A stretch of DNA of 58,877 nucleotides from Terriglobia bacterium (GCA_020072965.1 JAIQFY010000051.1:1-58877), one strand, 5' to 3'. Positions 26,359 to 37,337 are shown, counted from the first letter of the stretch. The notes: a model not told the origin generated them from the sequence alone. Numbers and translations are program-made.

Positions 26359-28266
26359 ATGACCTGCATAATGGGCGGTCCGGAAACAGTTTACCAGAAC
26401 CCGGAATATCACCGGGTCAAGAACGGCGGGGCGGTCAACCAGCTCGCCCAACTCCGGGAACTTTGGCAGGTCATTTCGGACCGGGAATTCGACCAGCATT
26501 ACCGCAATAAATACTTTGGTGACCGCCCCATCAGCCGGGGCGAGGGCCTCGATCTGCTTCGCTCCTGGGAACAGGGGATCCTGGCGCGGCGCCAGGCCCA
26601 TGAGGATGCCTCCCTGCGGATTCTGTGGGAGGTCCCCTCAATCCAGTGGCTGATGTGGCGCCATCTGGTGGAATTCTTCTTTCACCCCGGTACCCATTCG
26701 ATTCCCCTGCCGGTCACCGCGGAACCGACCCAGGCGAGAAATGTCATCGTTCGCGATCATTTTCCGGGTGTGGGCGTTGTGCTCGCCCTTGCGATCCAGG
26801 TGGGACTGCTGTTTGTCTCCGTCAACCCGTACACCCAGCACGCGTTTCAAAAACTCGATGACCTGCGCAAGGAACACTCCATCACCTATTACAAGCTCTC
26901 GGAATTTCTTCCGGAGGTATTTTCCCCCGATACGAACCAGGAACTGCCAAAAACGGCGATACGAATTCCAAAGCGGAATCAGACCATAGTTTCCAATCCG
27001 CCGGAGCCTGACAATAATCTCCAAACGATCATTCAGCCCGATGCCCCCAAGCCCCCGGATATGGCGGAAATCAAGCTTCCCAATATCATCTCGGTCAAGC
27101 CGCCAGTGGCTCGCCCCTTTGAACCGCCGATGCCTACTCTCGTGGCCGGATCCACCAATGCCTTGAGCCTCCCCAAGGACCTTCTGGTTCCGATTTCCCC
27201 CGCCCTGCCCCCGGAGGCGGACGTGGGCAGGCGGGCCCTCTCCGACATCAAGATTGCTCAATCGGAGGCGTTGATTCCGGAGCCGAAGCTGATGCTCAAA
27301 CCAAATCCCGAGGTACCTCTGGTCGAGACCCTCCAACCCACGAGTTTCGGAAACACCTTTGCGAGTGTTCCTGTTCCGAAAGGCCCGGATGCGGTCCCCA
27401 CGGTCACTCCCGAAATCGGGCGTTTCACCAGCGTGGATATGCCAAATCTCGTCGTATTGAATGTCAACCCGGCCCCGCCAGAGAAAGACGTGAAGGTGCC
27501 CAACGTTTCCAAGGCAGCCTCTTTCGGAACGGAGGAAGGGAGTGGGAATGGCGGGAATGGAGGCGGAAAGGCGGGGGCCCTGAATATCCCCAACGTCACG
27601 GTGACCGGCGGTGGCCTGACAGAGCCGGGCGCAGCTGTCGTTCAAACACCTGAGCTGCCACCCCAGGTGGCAGCCAACATTCCCCCGAAGGACCGCACCG
27701 CTCCCACGAGGGAAGGATCCAAAGATCAGGGTAACCCTCCGGAACTGGTCCTCCCAAAACCGCGGCGATTCAGTGTCGAGCAAAATCCCCAGGTGCCGAC
27801 GCCGGGTAGCGCGAGTGAATCAAGGAAAGCTCCTCACGGCGAGGCCGAAAAAAGAATCTATACGGCGTACCTTAACCTCGCCAACCTCTCCAGCCGGAGC
27901 GGAAGCTGGGTGATGCGGTTCTCTGAATATGAGGACCCAACACTCAGCGCCTCGCGCGACCCGATCGCCGGCGGCGATCCCAAGGCGGAACTCAGCGCCC
28001 CCCGTTTGCTTCATAGTGAACACCCGAAGTATCCATCCTCGGCCGTCTACGATAAGGTGGAAGGAAATGTTATCGTGAGCGCTGTCATCCGGCGCGATGG
28101 TTCAGTGGATAGCATCAAGGTGATCCGCAGTATTGACGAGCGCCTTGACGAATCCGCAATCGAAGCGCTCAAACACTGGCTCTTCTCCCCCTCCCAAAAG
28201 AACGGCCGGCCGGTTGATGTCCTCGCGGAAATCACGATCCCGTTTTCACTTAAAAGAATCCTGTAG
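26359..28266 (+). CDS. Large TonB-family protein
   Basis: This 635-residue protein has a soluble N-terminal part (1-130) and one membrane helix at about 134-153 (VGVVLALAIQVGLLFVSV). A very long Pro-rich periplasmic region (170-520) and a C-terminal TonB domain (about 540-633; GNVIVSAVIRRDGSVDSIKV, then ESAIEALKHWLFSPS) follow. The layout matches the TonB-like gene at 17285. Proline runs would span the periplasm. No exbB or exbD lies near, so energising partners must be elsewhere. It may serve one of the many receptors of the organism. Confidence 0.86.
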   Translation: MTCIMGGPETVYQNPEYHRVKNGGAVNQLAQLRELWQVISDREFDQHYRNKYFGDRPISRGEGLDLLRSWEQGILARRQAHEDASLRILWEVPSIQWLMWRHLVEFFFHPGTHSIPLPVTAEPTQARNVIVRDHFPGVGVVLALAIQVGLLFVSVNPYTQHAFQKLDDLRKEHSITYYKLSEFLPEVFSPDTNQELPKTAIRIPKRNQTIVSNPPEPDNNLQTIIQPDAPKPPDMAEIKLPNIISVKPPVARPFEPPMPTLVAGSTNALSLPKDLLVPISPALPPEADVGRRALSDIKIAQSEALIPEPKLMLKPNPEVPLVETLQPTSFGNTFASVPVPKGPDAVPTVTPEIGRFTSVDMPNLVVLNVNPAPPEKDVKVPNVSKAASFGTEEGSGNGGNGGGKAGALNIPNVTVTGGGLTEPGAAVVQTPELPPQVAANIPPKDRTAPTREGSKDQGNPPELVLPKPRRFSVEQNPQVPTPGSASESRKAPHGEAEKRIYTAYLNLANLSSRSGSWVMRFSEYEDPTLSASRDPIAGGDPKAELSAPRLLHSEHPKYPSSAVYDKVEGNVIVSAVIRRDGSVDSIKVIRSIDERLDESAIEALKHWLFSPSQKNGRPVDVLAEITIPFSLKRIL

Positions 28267-28707
28267 TTCCCAATCCGGTCAAGCCGGAATCAAAACCAGA
28301 TTTTATTAGGAAACCAGGAAATCGGGGAATCGGCCGTCGATGGAAAGCCAGCCCCGGCGTGATCATCGGATTCTTTTCCGATTGGAGGTTTTTAACTTCC
28401 TATATTCCTGGCCTCCTAATGAAGAGTTCTTTCCCCTTGTCGGCACAAATTCCAGAGATAAGCGCCTAATCAAAAGGCTATTCTTCCTCGCCGAATGGAA
28501 CGGTCTGTGCGCCACCCATTTCCATATCTCTCTTCGGGAAATTGTTTGACAACCCAACGCCGGTCATGGAGAATTGGTTTTTGTGATGGGAAAATGCTCT
28601 TCCCCCTGGCTGCATGTGATTTCCTCTCGTTCCGGGCAATCCTGACCATGTGAGAAATTCCGGACAATAAATCTTTTTCATGATCCCTCATCATGGAGAA
28701 CCCTTAA
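28267..28707. other. Intergenic before sdhA; no sdhC seen
   Basis: The usual place of the membrane anchor gene sdhC holds no frame with membrane helices. The 69-codon frame at 28340-28549 is not supported. Confidence 0.5.
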
Positions 28708-30456
28708 ATGGCAACCCCACGATTCATCGTTGTCGGCGGCGGGCTGGCAGGACTGATGGCCACGATCCGAATCGCTGAGAAAGGATTTAACGTCGATTTG
28801 TTTTCGACGGTCCCGGTCAAGCGATCCCATTCGGTGTGCGCGCAGGGGGGGATCAACGCGGCCAAGAATCTCAAGGGTGAAGGGGACTCCATCGGACAGC
28901 ACTTCGACGACACGATCTACGGAGGGGACTTCCTGGCCAACCAGCCGATCGTGAAACGCATGTGCGAAGCGGCCCCCGGGATCATTGATCTGTTCGACCG
29001 GATGGGAGTGACTTTCAACCGGACGCCGGAAGGGTTGTTGGATTTCCGCCGTTTTGGCGGCACCCGGTTTCACCGGACGGCATTCGCCGGAGCCACCACG
29101 GGACAACAGTTGATTTACGCGCTGGACGAGCAAGTCCGCCGTCACGAGGCTGCCGGCCTGGTCACCAAGTACGAGGGTTGGGAAATGCTCTCCGGGGTGA
29201 TCGACAACCAGGGGATCGGCCGTGGGATTGTCGCCATGAACATGACCACCATGGAGACCAAGTCCTTTGCGGCAGAAGCCGCCATCATGGCGACGGGGGG
29301 CATCGGGCTGATCTTCGGACGCAAATCCACGAACTCCATGAACTGTACCGGCTCGGCAGTCTCAGCCCTGTACCAACAGGGAATGCTCTATGCCAACGGA
29401 GAATTTATCCAGGTACATCCCACCGCGATTCCTGGCGAAGACAAGTTGCGGCTGATGAGCGAATCCGCCCGCGGTGAGGGGGGCCGTCTGTGGGTTCCGC
29501 GCGCGGACAAGCCCGGCGCCCGCTGGTATTTCCTCGAGGAAAAATATCCGAAGTACGGGAATCTCCTGCCTCGTGACATTGCGACGCGCGAGATCTTCCA
29601 GCTTTGCCTGGATGGTTACGGCGTGGACAGGAAGATGCAAGTCTACCTGGACGTCTCACACATCCCTCGGGAAGTGCTAGAACGGAAGCTGGAAGGCATT
29701 CTTGAAATCTACGAAAAATTCATTGGAGAAGATCCCCACAAGGTCCCCATGCGAGTTTTCCCGGCTATGCATTACACCATGGGTGGCATGTGGGTGAACG
29801 GGGATAAGCTGATGTCCAACATCCCGGGGATTTTCGGCGCTGGGGAATGCAACTTTCAGCATCATGGAGCCAACCGCCTGGGGGCCAATTCATTGGTTTC
29901 CTGTGTTTTTGACGGCATGGTGTGCGGAGACGAAGCCCTCAATTATGCCAAGGGTCTTAAGAATGGTTCGGCTTCGGTTTCCTCTGCCGTCTTTGAGGCC
30001 GAGGTGAAACGGCAGAACGGAATCAGTGAAGGCCTATGGAAGGCGGATGGAAAAGAGAGTCCCTATGCGCTGTGGTTGGAGATGGGCAAACTGATGTCTG
30101 AAAACTGCACCGTCATTCGGTACAACGACCGGCTGAAGCAAAATCAAGACGACCTCATCAAGCTCCAGGAGCGATACAAGAACATCCATCTTGATGACCA
30201 GTCCCGGTGGTCAAACCAGGAATTCCTGTTCGCGCGCGCCCTTAAAAACATGCTGCACCTGGCGCGGGTTATCAACCTGGGAGCGTTGCTCCGCAACGAG
30301 TCCCGGGGATCGCACTACAAGCCGGAATTCCCCGAACGCAACGATGCCGAGTGGCTTAAAACGACCCTGGCGCGGTTTGAGAGCGGCGAGCCGAAAATTT
30401 CCTACGAGCCGGTTGATACCTCGCTCATCCCGCCACGGCAAAGGAAATACGATTGA
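28708..30456 (+). CDS. sdhA: Succinate dehydrogenase flavoprotein subunit
   Basis: This is the catalytic subunit of complex II, oxidising succinate to fumarate (or the reverse). The 582 residues have the FAD-binding GGGLAG near the start and His41 in RSHSVCAQGGINA, the expected site of covalent FAD. The active-site parts are QVHPTAI, SARGEGG and HHGANRLGANSL. Length and motifs fit the type B enzymes of Bacillus and Wolinella, which normally work with a single cytochrome b anchor SdhC. sdhB follows after 38 bp. Confidence 0.96.
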   Translation: MATPRFIVVGGGLAGLMATIRIAEKGFNVDLFSTVPVKRSHSVCAQGGINAAKNLKGEGDSIGQHFDDTIYGGDFLANQPIVKRMCEAAPGIIDLFDRMGVTFNRTPEGLLDFRRFGGTRFHRTAFAGATTGQQLIYALDEQVRRHEAAGLVTKYEGWEMLSGVIDNQGIGRGIVAMNMTTMETKSFAAEAAIMATGGIGLIFGRKSTNSMNCTGSAVSALYQQGMLYANGEFIQVHPTAIPGEDKLRLMSESARGEGGRLWVPRADKPGARWYFLEEKYPKYGNLLPRDIATREIFQLCLDGYGVDRKMQVYLDVSHIPREVLERKLEGILEIYEKFIGEDPHKVPMRVFPAMHYTMGGMWVNGDKLMSNIPGIFGAGECNFQHHGANRLGANSLVSCVFDGMVCGDEALNYAKGLKNGSASVSSAVFEAEVKRQNGISEGLWKADGKESPYALWLEMGKLMSENCTVIRYNDRLKQNQDDLIKLQERYKNIHLDDQSRWSNQEFLFARALKNMLHLARVINLGALLRNESRGSHYKPEFPERNDAEWLKTTLARFESGEPKISYEPVDTSLIPPRQRKYD

Positions 30457-30494
30457 TCAGCACTCGGTGAAGATTATGCCTGCGAGGACACTCC

Positions 30495-31262
30495 ATGCCT
30501 GACGCCATTAAACTCAGAATCAAACGCCAAAAAGATCCGGGTTCCAGGTCCTATTGGGAAAGGTTTACGATTCCCTATCGGCCTAACATGAACGTCATCT
30601 CGGTGCTGCTGGAAATTCAGGAAAGACCCGTGACCGCGGAAGGCAACAAAACAACGCCGGTGACGTGGGACTGCAATTGCCTGGAGGAGGTCTGCGGGGC
30701 CTGTTCGATGCTGATCAACGGCCGGGCGCGACAAGCCTGCTCGGCGCTCGTCGACCAGCTTTCCCAGCCGATCACCCTCGAACCCTTTTCAAAGTTTCCC
30801 TGCATCCGCGACCTGCAAGTGGACCGTAGTTCGATGTTTCGGAACCTGATTCGCGCCCAGGCGTGGATTCCCATTGACGGCACCTATCCGCTCGGCGAAG
30901 GCCCGCGGCTCGTGCCCAAGGTGCAGGAAGAGAGCTATCCTTATTCGCGGTGCATGACCTGTGGGTGCTGCCTGGAGGTGTGCCCGCAATTCATGCCGAT
31001 CCGGACCGAGGAAGACAAGAAAAGGAATTTCGTCGGCGCGCAGGTTTACGGACAGGTTCGCCTCTTCAATGCTCATCCCACCGGTCAGGCCCTTGCTCAT
31101 GAGCGCATCGAAACCCTGCTCGAAGAGGGCGGTCTGGCCGAATGCGGGAACGCTCAGAACTGTGTCAAGGCCTGTCCCAAAGAGATCCCGCTGACCGATG
31201 CCATCGCCGAATTGAACCGCGAAGCCGTGAAGCAGGGGATCTTCGGCTGGTTTCATAAATGA
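30495..31262 (+). CDS. sdhB: Succinate dehydrogenase iron-sulfur subunit
   Basis: This subunit carries electrons from the flavin to the quinone site. The 255 residues hold a plant-type [2Fe-2S] set (Cys62, 67, 70 and 82 region), a [4Fe-4S] set (CMTCGCCLEVCP, Cys153-163) and a third cluster set (Cys217, 223 and 227, CGNAQNCVKACP). It follows sdhA directly, but no sdhC or sdhD gene follows. Confidence 0.96.
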   Translation: MPDAIKLRIKRQKDPGSRSYWERFTIPYRPNMNVISVLLEIQERPVTAEGNKTTPVTWDCNCLEEVCGACSMLINGRARQACSALVDQLSQPITLEPFSKFPCIRDLQVDRSSMFRNLIRAQAWIPIDGTYPLGEGPRLVPKVQEESYPYSRCMTCGCCLEVCPQFMPIRTEEDKKRNFVGAQVYGQVRLFNAHPTGQALAHERIETLLEEGGLAECGNAQNCVKACPKEIPLTDAIAELNREAVKQGIFGWFHK

Positions 31263-31433
31263 TCACCCTCCGGAACTTCGAACCGCGACAATTTGTTTGA
31301 CATCACCTTCCCAGCGCGATAGTTTCTGAAGATCCTGTCGCGACTCTTGTTCTTCCTATTGGGAAATTGTGACGGGTACCCGGGACATCAGGCAAACCTG
31401 CCCGTTCCTGACATTGGTTACAACCAGGATCCC

Positions 31434-31655
31434 ATGCTCTATTGGGTTCGATACCTTTGGGTGGCGTCGCGTGGCTACCGGCTGCGGCCCTGGAGATCCC
31501 CCTATCTTCGCTGGCGCATTGAAACATTTTCGGGCATCCATGCCGACGCCATCAATTTCAAAATCTTCTGGAACTTTATGTGGTCGTATCGCAAAGAGCT
31601 GACGGCGTTTCTGCGCTGGTCAGCCGAGATGCAGAAATTTTATGGCATGAAATGA
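31434..31655 (+). CDS. Small hypothetical protein after sdhB, 73 aa
   Basis: This is a 73-residue basic, Trp/Tyr/Arg-rich protein (WVRYLWVASRGYRLRPWRSP at its start; FKIFWNFMWSYRKELTAFL later). No membrane helix of full length is evident, but the aromatic composition suggests a membrane-surface protein. A weak AGGA precedes the ATG; the frame also opens at 31347. Its position after sdhB raises the possibility of an accessory to complex II, which is inference only. Confidence 0.5.
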   Translation: MLYWVRYLWVASRGYRLRPWRSPYLRWRIETFSGIHADAINFKIFWNFMWSYRKELTAFLRWSAEMQKFYGMK

Positions 31656-31664
31656 AATCAAAAG

Positions 31665-31749
31665 ACAATACCGCCAAAGACGCAGAGGGCTTTCAGGTTT
31701 GAACCATTGGTATTCTCTGCGCCCTCTGCGCCCCGGCGGTAAGGATTGT
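31665..31749. repeat. Interspersed inverted-repeat element (85 bp)
   Basis: The left arm 31665-31690 (ACAAT...CCGCC...GACGCAGAGGGC) pairs with the right arm 31721-31749 (GCCCTCTGCG...GGCGGTAAGGATTGT). The CGCAGAG/CTCTGCG core with flanking ACCGCC is the look of a widespread bacterial MITE-like palindrome. It has no coding content. Confidence 0.7.
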
Positions 31750-31825
31750 ATTCGGTTTTTCCAACCAGAACTCGGAAGAATGATCGAATTAAATCCGATC
31801 TCAAACAGGAAGGAATGGATGCCCG

Positions 31826-33082
31826 ATGAATCGTCCCTGTCTTACGTCGCAAATTGGAAAACCTTTAATTATTCTCACCCTCCTCATCTTGACGTCGATT
31901 CTTCTTTCCTTCAGATTGAGCGGCGAACAGAAGCCCGCCTCGGGTCAACCGATCTCTGGTGAAGCCCGGAAGATCCACCTCTCCGCCATCGTCATCGATA
32001 CCCATTCCGACACCTCTTCGGAAACCGTCAACGGTTTCGATATCGCCACGAAAGACTCCAAGCAGATGGAGGACGTCGGCAAGCTTCGAGCCGGTGGAAT
32101 GGGCGCCCAGTTTTTTGCAGCTTATGTAGGGGAGAAGTACGTGAAGACCAGTCAGTCGGCTCATCGTGCCCTGGAGATGATCGACACGATCCGGTTCGAC
32201 ATCGTAGCGCGTCATCCGGAGGCGTTTGCCCTCGCGACGACGGCCGACGATATCGAACGCATCCACAAGCAAGGCAAGATCGCCGCGCTCATCGGTATTG
32301 AAGGGGGTCATGCGATTGAAGACAGTCTTCGGCTGCTGCGTGATTTTTATGCCGTGGGGGTCCGCTACATGACCCTCACTCATGTGAACACAAATAACTG
32401 GGCCGATTCCTCGGGCGATATCGACAAGCCCGATGTCACCCACCATAACGGCCTGACGGATTTCGGGCGAGAGGTCATCCACGAGATGAACCGGTTGGGC
32501 ATGATGGTCGACATCTCTCATGTCAGCGATAAGACTTTTTATGATGTCCTCGGCGCGACCAGGGCCCCGGTGATTGCCTCGCATTCCTCCTGCCGCGCCC
32601 TTACCAATATTCCGCGCAACATGACCGACGACATGATCAAGGCCCTCGCTCGGAACGGCGGCGTAATCCAGATCAACTTCGGCTGTGAATTCCTGTCCCA
32701 GCGGAGCGCCGACGAGGGGGTCAAGCGGTGGCAGGCGATGGACGCGATTCAGGAGAAATATAAGAACGATCCCGAGAAGCTGAAAGAAGAACAAAAACGG
32801 CTCATGGAGGATTACCGGAAGAATGTTCCCCCCGCCACGCTCGACGATGTGGTGGCCCATATTGACCATGTGAAAAAGCTGGTGGGCATTGATTACGTCG
32901 GCCTCGGAAGCGACTTTGACGGCGTGACCTGCACTCCCGTCGGGTTGGAGGATGCTTCCAAGGTTCCCAATCTGACGCAGGCATTGCTCGACAAAGGGTA
33001 CAGCGCCGATGAGATCCGGAAGGTACTGGGGGGCAATACGCTTCGACTAATGCGCGCAGGGGAAAAAGCTGCTGGAAAGTAA
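31826..33082 (+). CDS. Membrane dipeptidase, peptidase family M19
   Basis: This 418-residue exported zinc dipeptidase of the renal dipeptidase family cleaves dipeptides, including D-residue ones. The signal or anchor helix is at 13-31. Metal ligands visible are His60 and Asp62 (DTHSDT), the glutamate of EGGHAIED (about 155), and histidines in ISHVSD and [14 protein letters not shown] near 370 and NTLRLM close to the C terminus are typical. It lies between sdhB and an acyl-CoA synthetase; the latter starts 37 bp later and may be cotranscribed. Confidence 0.93.
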   Translation: MNRPCLTSQIGKPLIILTLLILTSILLSFRLSGEQKPASGQPISGEARKIHLSAIVIDTHSDTSSETVNGFDIATKDSKQMEDVGKLRAGGMGAQFFAAYVGEKYVKTSQSAHRALEMIDTIRFDIVARHPEAFALATTADDIERIHKQGKIAALIGIEGGHAIEDSLRLLRDFYAVGVRYMTLTHVNTNNWADSSGDIDKPDVTHHNGLTDFGREVIHEMNRLGMMVDISHVSDKTFYDVLGATRAPVIASHSSCRALTNIPRNMTDDMIKALARNGGVIQINFGCEFLSQRSADEGVKRWQAMDAIQEKYKNDPEKLKEEQKRLMEDYRKNVPPATLDDVVAHIDHVKKLVGIDYVGLGSDFDGVTCTPVGLEDASKVPNLTQALLDKGYSADEIRKVLGGNTLRLMRAGEKAAGK

Positions 33083-33119
33083 AGTGGTTCCTTGTTCTTC
33101 CAGTGGATGCGAGAGTCCC

Positions 33120-34754
33120 ATGGAATCCTTTGACGGGTTTAAGGACATATGCGTGGGACAGTTACTCACCCGCCTCGCCGCGCTATTCCCTCATCACGAG
33201 GCGCTGGTCGGCCCGGATTCGAATCGTCGGTGGACGTTCGCGGAGTTGGAAGAATGGGCCAACCGCCTCGCCCGAGGGCTATTAGGTTTCGACGTTCAGA
33301 AGGGAGACCGGGTGGCCGTCTGGTCGACAAACCTGCCGGAGTGGGTTGCGCTGCAGTTCGCCCTGGCAAAGATCGGGGCCATTCTGGTTACGGTCAACAC
33401 CCAGCTGCGGGCTCATGAATTGGAATACCTGCTCTCGCAATCTGAGTCGTCGATACTGATCACTGCCCGTGGCTTTAAAGATATCGATTACATCCAAACC
33501 ATCGATTCGCTTCTCCCCGTGCTCGCCAGCACGGGTAGGACTGATCCCACGCATCCCAAATTGGCCTCCCTTCAGAAGATCATCTCCATCGAGACGGAGA
33601 AATACCCGGGATTTATCCCTTTCGGAGAGCTTGAGCAGTCGGGGTTGGGGGTTTCCATGGAGGCAGTCCGTGCCCGGGAGGGCTCGCTCCATGTTGATGA
33701 AATCATCAATATGCAATACACCTCCGGAACGACCGGATTCCCGAAGGGAGTCATGTTGTCGCATCGGAATATCTTGAATAACGGCTATTGGCTGGGAACA
33801 GGGCTGGCCTATTCACCTGCGGATCGGTTGTGCCTCTCTGTCCCGCTGTTCCATTGTTTTGGATGTGTCATTGGGGTTCTGGGTGCATTCACGCACGGGG
33901 TCGCGATCGTCATGGTGGAATATTTTGATCCCTTGAAGGTTCTCGAAGCGATCGAGAGGGAGCGATGCACCGCCGTCTATGGGGTTCCCACGATGTTCCT
34001 GGCTATGCTCGGGCACCCTGAATTTGGAAAATTCAATTGCAGCTCCCTGCGCACCGGAATAATGGCGGGCGCTCCCTGCCCCGAACCGCTCATGCGCCGC
34101 GTGATTACTGAAATGCACATCCCGGAAATGACCATCGCCTATGGCATGACCGAGTCGTCGCCCGGGATTACGCAGACCTCACGTCACGATGACCTCGCTC
34201 ATCGTTGCGGCACGGTCGGCAAGGCCCTCCCCGAAGTTGAAGTGAAGGTCATTGACCCCCTGACCCAACAGGACACCGGCCCGAACGAACCGGGTGAACT
34301 CTGTTGTCGCGGGTACATCGTGATGCAAGGCTACTACAACAACCCCAAGGAGACCGCAAAATCCATTGATGAGATTGGGTGGCTCCACACGGGAGACCAG
34401 GCGAGCATGGACCGGGAGGGCTACGTAAGAGTGACGGGAAGATTAAAGGACATCATCATTCGGGGGGGTGAAAACATTGCCCCCAAGGAGATCGAGGAAT
34501 TTCTCCTGACCCATCCTAAAATTCTAGATGTGGCGGTCTATGGCATTCCAAATGAGCAGTGGGGAGAAGAAGTGGCGGCGGCCATCCGGTTGAAGCCGAG
34601 GGTGGAGTGCACGGGTGAAGAGATCCAGTCCTACTGCAAAGAGAGGATCGCCTCTTTCAAGATCCCCACTACCCTACGTTTTGTGGAAAGCTTCCCGACG
34701 ACGGCTTCGGGGAAGGTCCAGAAATTCAAACTGAAGGAAATGTTTGCCCCATAG
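33120..34754 (+). CDS. Acyl-CoA synthetase (AMP-forming), FadD-like
   Basis: The enzyme activates a carboxylic acid to acyl-AMP and then acyl-CoA. The 544 residues have the P-loop [12 protein letters not shown], the YGMTESSPG motif, HTGD, and the [20 protein letters not shown] hinge. The C-terminal catalytic lysine is in [10 protein letters not shown]. The match is best with medium- or long-chain fatty acyl-CoA synthetases. The start is set at 33120 (MESFDGF); a GTG at 33084 is an alternative. It converges on mdh. Confidence 0.92.
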   Translation: MESFDGFKDICVGQLLTRLAALFPHHEALVGPDSNRRWTFAELEEWANRLARGLLGFDVQKGDRVAVWSTNLPEWVALQFALAKIGAILVTVNTQLRAHELEYLLSQSESSILITARGFKDIDYIQTIDSLLPVLASTGRTDPTHPKLASLQKIISIETEKYPGFIPFGELEQSGLGVSMEAVRAREGSLHVDEIINMQYTSGTTGFPKGVMLSHRNILNNGYWLGTGLAYSPADRLCLSVPLFHCFGCVIGVLGAFTHGVAIVMVEYFDPLKVLEAIERERCTAVYGVPTMFLAMLGHPEFGKFNCSSLRTGIMAGAPCPEPLMRRVITEMHIPEMTIAYGMTESSPGITQTSRHDDLAHRCGTVGKALPEVEVKVIDPLTQQDTGPNEPGELCCRGYIVMQGYYNNPKETAKSIDEIGWLHTGDQASMDREGYVRVTGRLKDIIIRGGENIAPKEIEEFLLTHPKILDVAVYGIPNEQWGEEVAAAIRLKPRVECTGEEIQSYCKERIASFKIPTTLRFVESFPTTASGKVQKFKLKEMFAP

Positions 34755-34758
34755 AGGG

Positions 34759-34793
34759 GGGACCTCCGAAGGGCACCCTACTTCGGAAGTCCC
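34759..34793. terminator. Hairpin between convergent genes
   Basis: GGGACCTCCGAAG (34759-34771) and CTTCGGAAGTCCC (34781-34793) pair at 12 of 13 positions around a 9-nt loop. It sits between the stops of the acyl-CoA synthetase and mdh. There is no T tract, so it may act in both directions with Rho or processing. Confidence 0.6.
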
Positions 34794-34800
34794 ACTCCTG

Positions 34801-35727
34801 TTAAACTCCGATAATGCCGACCAGCTCTTTCACGGAGGCAGCGCTCTTCTTCAGCGCGGCGTCCTCTTCGGCCGTAAGCTTGACCTGAACAATTTCCTCC
34901 ACGCCCTTCGTGCCCAGCTTCACCGGAACTCCCACAAACAGGCCGTTAATCCCGTATTCTCCTTCCAACAGGGCCGCACAAGGCAGGATTTTTTTCTTGT
35001 CAAAGAAGATCGCTTTAATCATCTCCACGGTGGCGGCGCTCGGCGCATAGTAAGCGCTTCCAGTCTTCAACAGGGAAACGATTTCCGCACCTCCGCCCTG
35101 AGTGCGCTTGACGATCGCATCGATTTTGTCCTTCGGCAGAAGCTCCGTGATCGGAATGCCGGAGACCGTCGAATAGCGGGGCAGCGGAACCATGGAGTCG
35201 CCGTGTCCTCCAAGCACAAAGCAGGAGATATTCTCAACACTCACCTTGAGCTCCAGCGCAATGAACGCCGACATGCGCGCACTGTCCAGAATCCCCGCCA
35301 TTCCCATGACCCGGTTCTTGGGGAACCCGGAGACCTTGTATGCCGTCTGAACCATGGCATCCAGAGGGTTGGAGACGACGATGAGAATCGCATCGGGCGA
35401 GTGTTTGGCCGCCTGTTCGGTGACCCCTTTGACGATCTCGAAGTTGGTCTTCAGCAGGTCGTCGCGGCTCATCCCCGGCTTCCGCGCCAGTCCCGCCGTG
35501 ATGACGACGAGGTCGGAGTTTGCCGTGTCCTTGTAATCATTGGTTCCGGTGATCTGGCAGTCGTAAGCACACACGGGGCCCGATTCCAGCATGTCCAAAC
35601 CCTTGCCCTGCTGAACGCCCTCCAGAATATCTATCAACACCACGTCGGCCAGGTGATTGTCCACAATCCGCTGGGCGGTCGTGGCACCTACATTGCCTGC
35701 TCCTACAACGGTAATTTTCCTTCGCAT
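34801..35727 (-). CDS. mdh: Malate dehydrogenase
   Basis: This TCA-cycle enzyme interconverts malate and oxaloacetate with NAD. The 308 residues follow the LDH-like type: [11 protein letters not shown] at the N terminus, substrate Arg in [23 protein letters not shown] and the catalytic His in GGHGDSMVP. Arg in the GLARKPG loop marks malate over lactate use. GGAGG precedes the ATG. It is the third of three minus-strand TCA genes (acn, icd, mdh). Confidence 0.96.
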   Translation of the reverse strand: MRRKITVVGAGNVGATTAQRIVDNHLADVVLIDILEGVQQGKGLDMLESGPVCAYDCQITGTNDYKDTANSDLVVITAGLARKPGMSRDDLLKTNFEIVKGVTEQAAKHSPDAILIVVSNPLDAMVQTAYKVSGFPKNRVMGMAGILDSARMSAFIALELKVSVENISCFVLGGHGDSMVPLPRYSTVSGIPITELLPKDKIDAIVKRTQGGGAEIVSLLKTGSAYYAPSAATVEMIKAIFFDKKKILPCAALLEGEYGINGLFVGVPVKLGTKGVEEIVQVKLTAEEDAALKKSAASVKELVGIIGV

Positions 35728-35984
35728 GAATGCCTCCAGGCTATTTGGATTTCTCCACCCTACAGGAAAGAACGAACACTGAGTTTAGAACAGTCAAATT
35801 CGAATGTGGCAATCCTTGATTGCCCGGGCCGCTTCTTCAAGTCCCGCTTTGAAGGTGGCCGCATACCTCTCCTTCAGAATGCAGACGCGTCCGGTTTCCG
35901 AACTCTGACTTCTGATTTCCTGCTTCTGGCCTCTGACTTCCGACCTCGGCCGAAGTCCGGAATCCAAGGGTATCTCCCATTACC

Positions 35985-37229
35985 TTACATGTTCTCAATC
36001 AATGCGCTGGCAAACTCGCTCGACTTCAGTTTGGTCGCGCCCTGCATCAACCGCTCGAGGTCATAGGTGACCTTCTTCTGCTGGATTGTCTTGGCAAAGG
36101 CCGATTCGATCAAGGTCCCCGCCTCATTCCATCCCAGGTGTTCGAACATCATGACGCCGGAGAGGATGAGGGACCCGGGGTTGATCACATCCTTGTCGGC
36201 ATATTTCGGGGCCGTGCCGTGGGTCGCTTCGAAGACAGCATAACTGTCCCCGATGTTCGCGCCCGGGGCGATGCCCAGCCCACCCACCTGGGCTGCGCAC
36301 GCATCCGAGAGATAATCACCATTCAAGTTGGGGGTGGCTAGCACCTGGTATTCGTCGGCGCGCGTCAACACCTGCTGGAACATCGAGTCGGCGATACGAT
36401 CATTGATGACAATCTTCCCCGCAGGCGCCTTTCCGTCGAAGTTCTTGGTGACATCTTCCTCAGAGATGGTCTGCCCGGGGAACTCCTCCCGTGCGAGTTC
36501 ATAACCCCAGGAACGGAAGGCCCCCTCGGTAAACTTCATGATGTTCCCCTTGTGCACCAGGGTCACCACTTTCTTTCCATGATCGATGGCGTAACGAATG
36601 GCCCGCCGGACCAGATTTTTCGAAGCGGTCGCTGACATTGGCTTGATACCGATGCCGGAATCCGGCCGCACTTTCTTGTTCATCTCGCGCGCCAGAAAAT
36701 CGATGATCTTTTTCGCCTCCGGGGTGCCTTCCTGCCACTCGATCCCGGCATACACGTCTTCGGTATTCTCACGGTAAATAATGATGTTCATCTTCTCCGG
36801 CGCCTTCACCGGCGAGGGAACCCCGGCGTAATACTTTACCGGTCGGACGCAGGCATACAGGTCGAGCACCTGGCGCAAGGTGACATTCAAGCTGCGGATG
36901 CCGCCGCCGATGGGCGTGGTCAGCGGCCCCTTGATCGCTACGTGAAAATGCTTGATCGCCTCCAGGGTGTCATTCGGCAGCCATTCCTTGCACTTGTTGT
37001 AGGCTTTCTCCCCGGCGAAGATCTCGTACCAGGTGATCTTCCGTTTCCCGGCAAACGCTTTGGATACGGCGGCATCAAAAACCCGGATTGAGGCCTTCCA
37101 GATATCACGCCCCGTCCCGTCCCCTTCGATATAGGGGAGGATGGGATCATCCGGAACGACCAGTTTGCCATTGCTCAAGGTGATCGCCCGCCCCGTCGAG
37201 GGCACGGGATTACCGTTAAAAGATAGCAT
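35985..37229 (-). CDS. icd: Isocitrate dehydrogenase (NADP-type)
   Basis: The enzyme oxidatively decarboxylates isocitrate to 2-oxoglutarate. The 414 residues match the E. coli-type enzyme in length and motifs: [12 protein letters not shown], the phosphorylatable-serine loop region ([13 protein letters not shown]), [15 protein letters not shown] and the nucleotide loop [17 protein letters not shown]. The Lys-Tyr pair in that loop favours NADP over NAD. GGAG lies seven bases before the ATG. The gap to mdh (257 bp) holds only simple-sequence DNA. Confidence 0.96.
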   Translation of the reverse strand: MLSFNGNPVPSTGRAITLSNGKLVVPDDPILPYIEGDGTGRDIWKASIRVFDAAVSKAFAGKRKITWYEIFAGEKAYNKCKEWLPNDTLEAIKHFHVAIKGPLTTPIGGGIRSLNVTLRQVLDLYACVRPVKYYAGVPSPVKAPEKMNIIIYRENTEDVYAGIEWQEGTPEAKKIIDFLAREMNKKVRPDSGIGIKPMSATASKNLVRRAIRYAIDHGKKVVTLVHKGNIMKFTEGAFRSWGYELAREEFPGQTISEEDVTKNFDGKAPAGKIVINDRIADSMFQQVLTRADEYQVLATPNLNGDYLSDACAAQVGGLGIAPGANIGDSYAVFEATHGTAPKYADKDVINPGSLILSGVMMFEHLGWNEAGTLIESAFAKTIQQKKVTYDLERLMQGATKLKSSEFASALIENM

Positions 37230-37337
37230 CGGAATTCTCCGTCGTTAGTTTGAAAATTGGACTTCCTGCTGCTATGACTGGCACTGGGCACGCAGGGCGG
37301 GCACGGTGGGAGCCGCGCCGGCCGAACCGCTCCCTCG

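Noticed and set aside
28340-28549. Candidate sdhC or small anchor gene upstream of sdhA
   Set aside because: At 69 codons it lacks membrane helices and haem-ligand histidines in a helix context.
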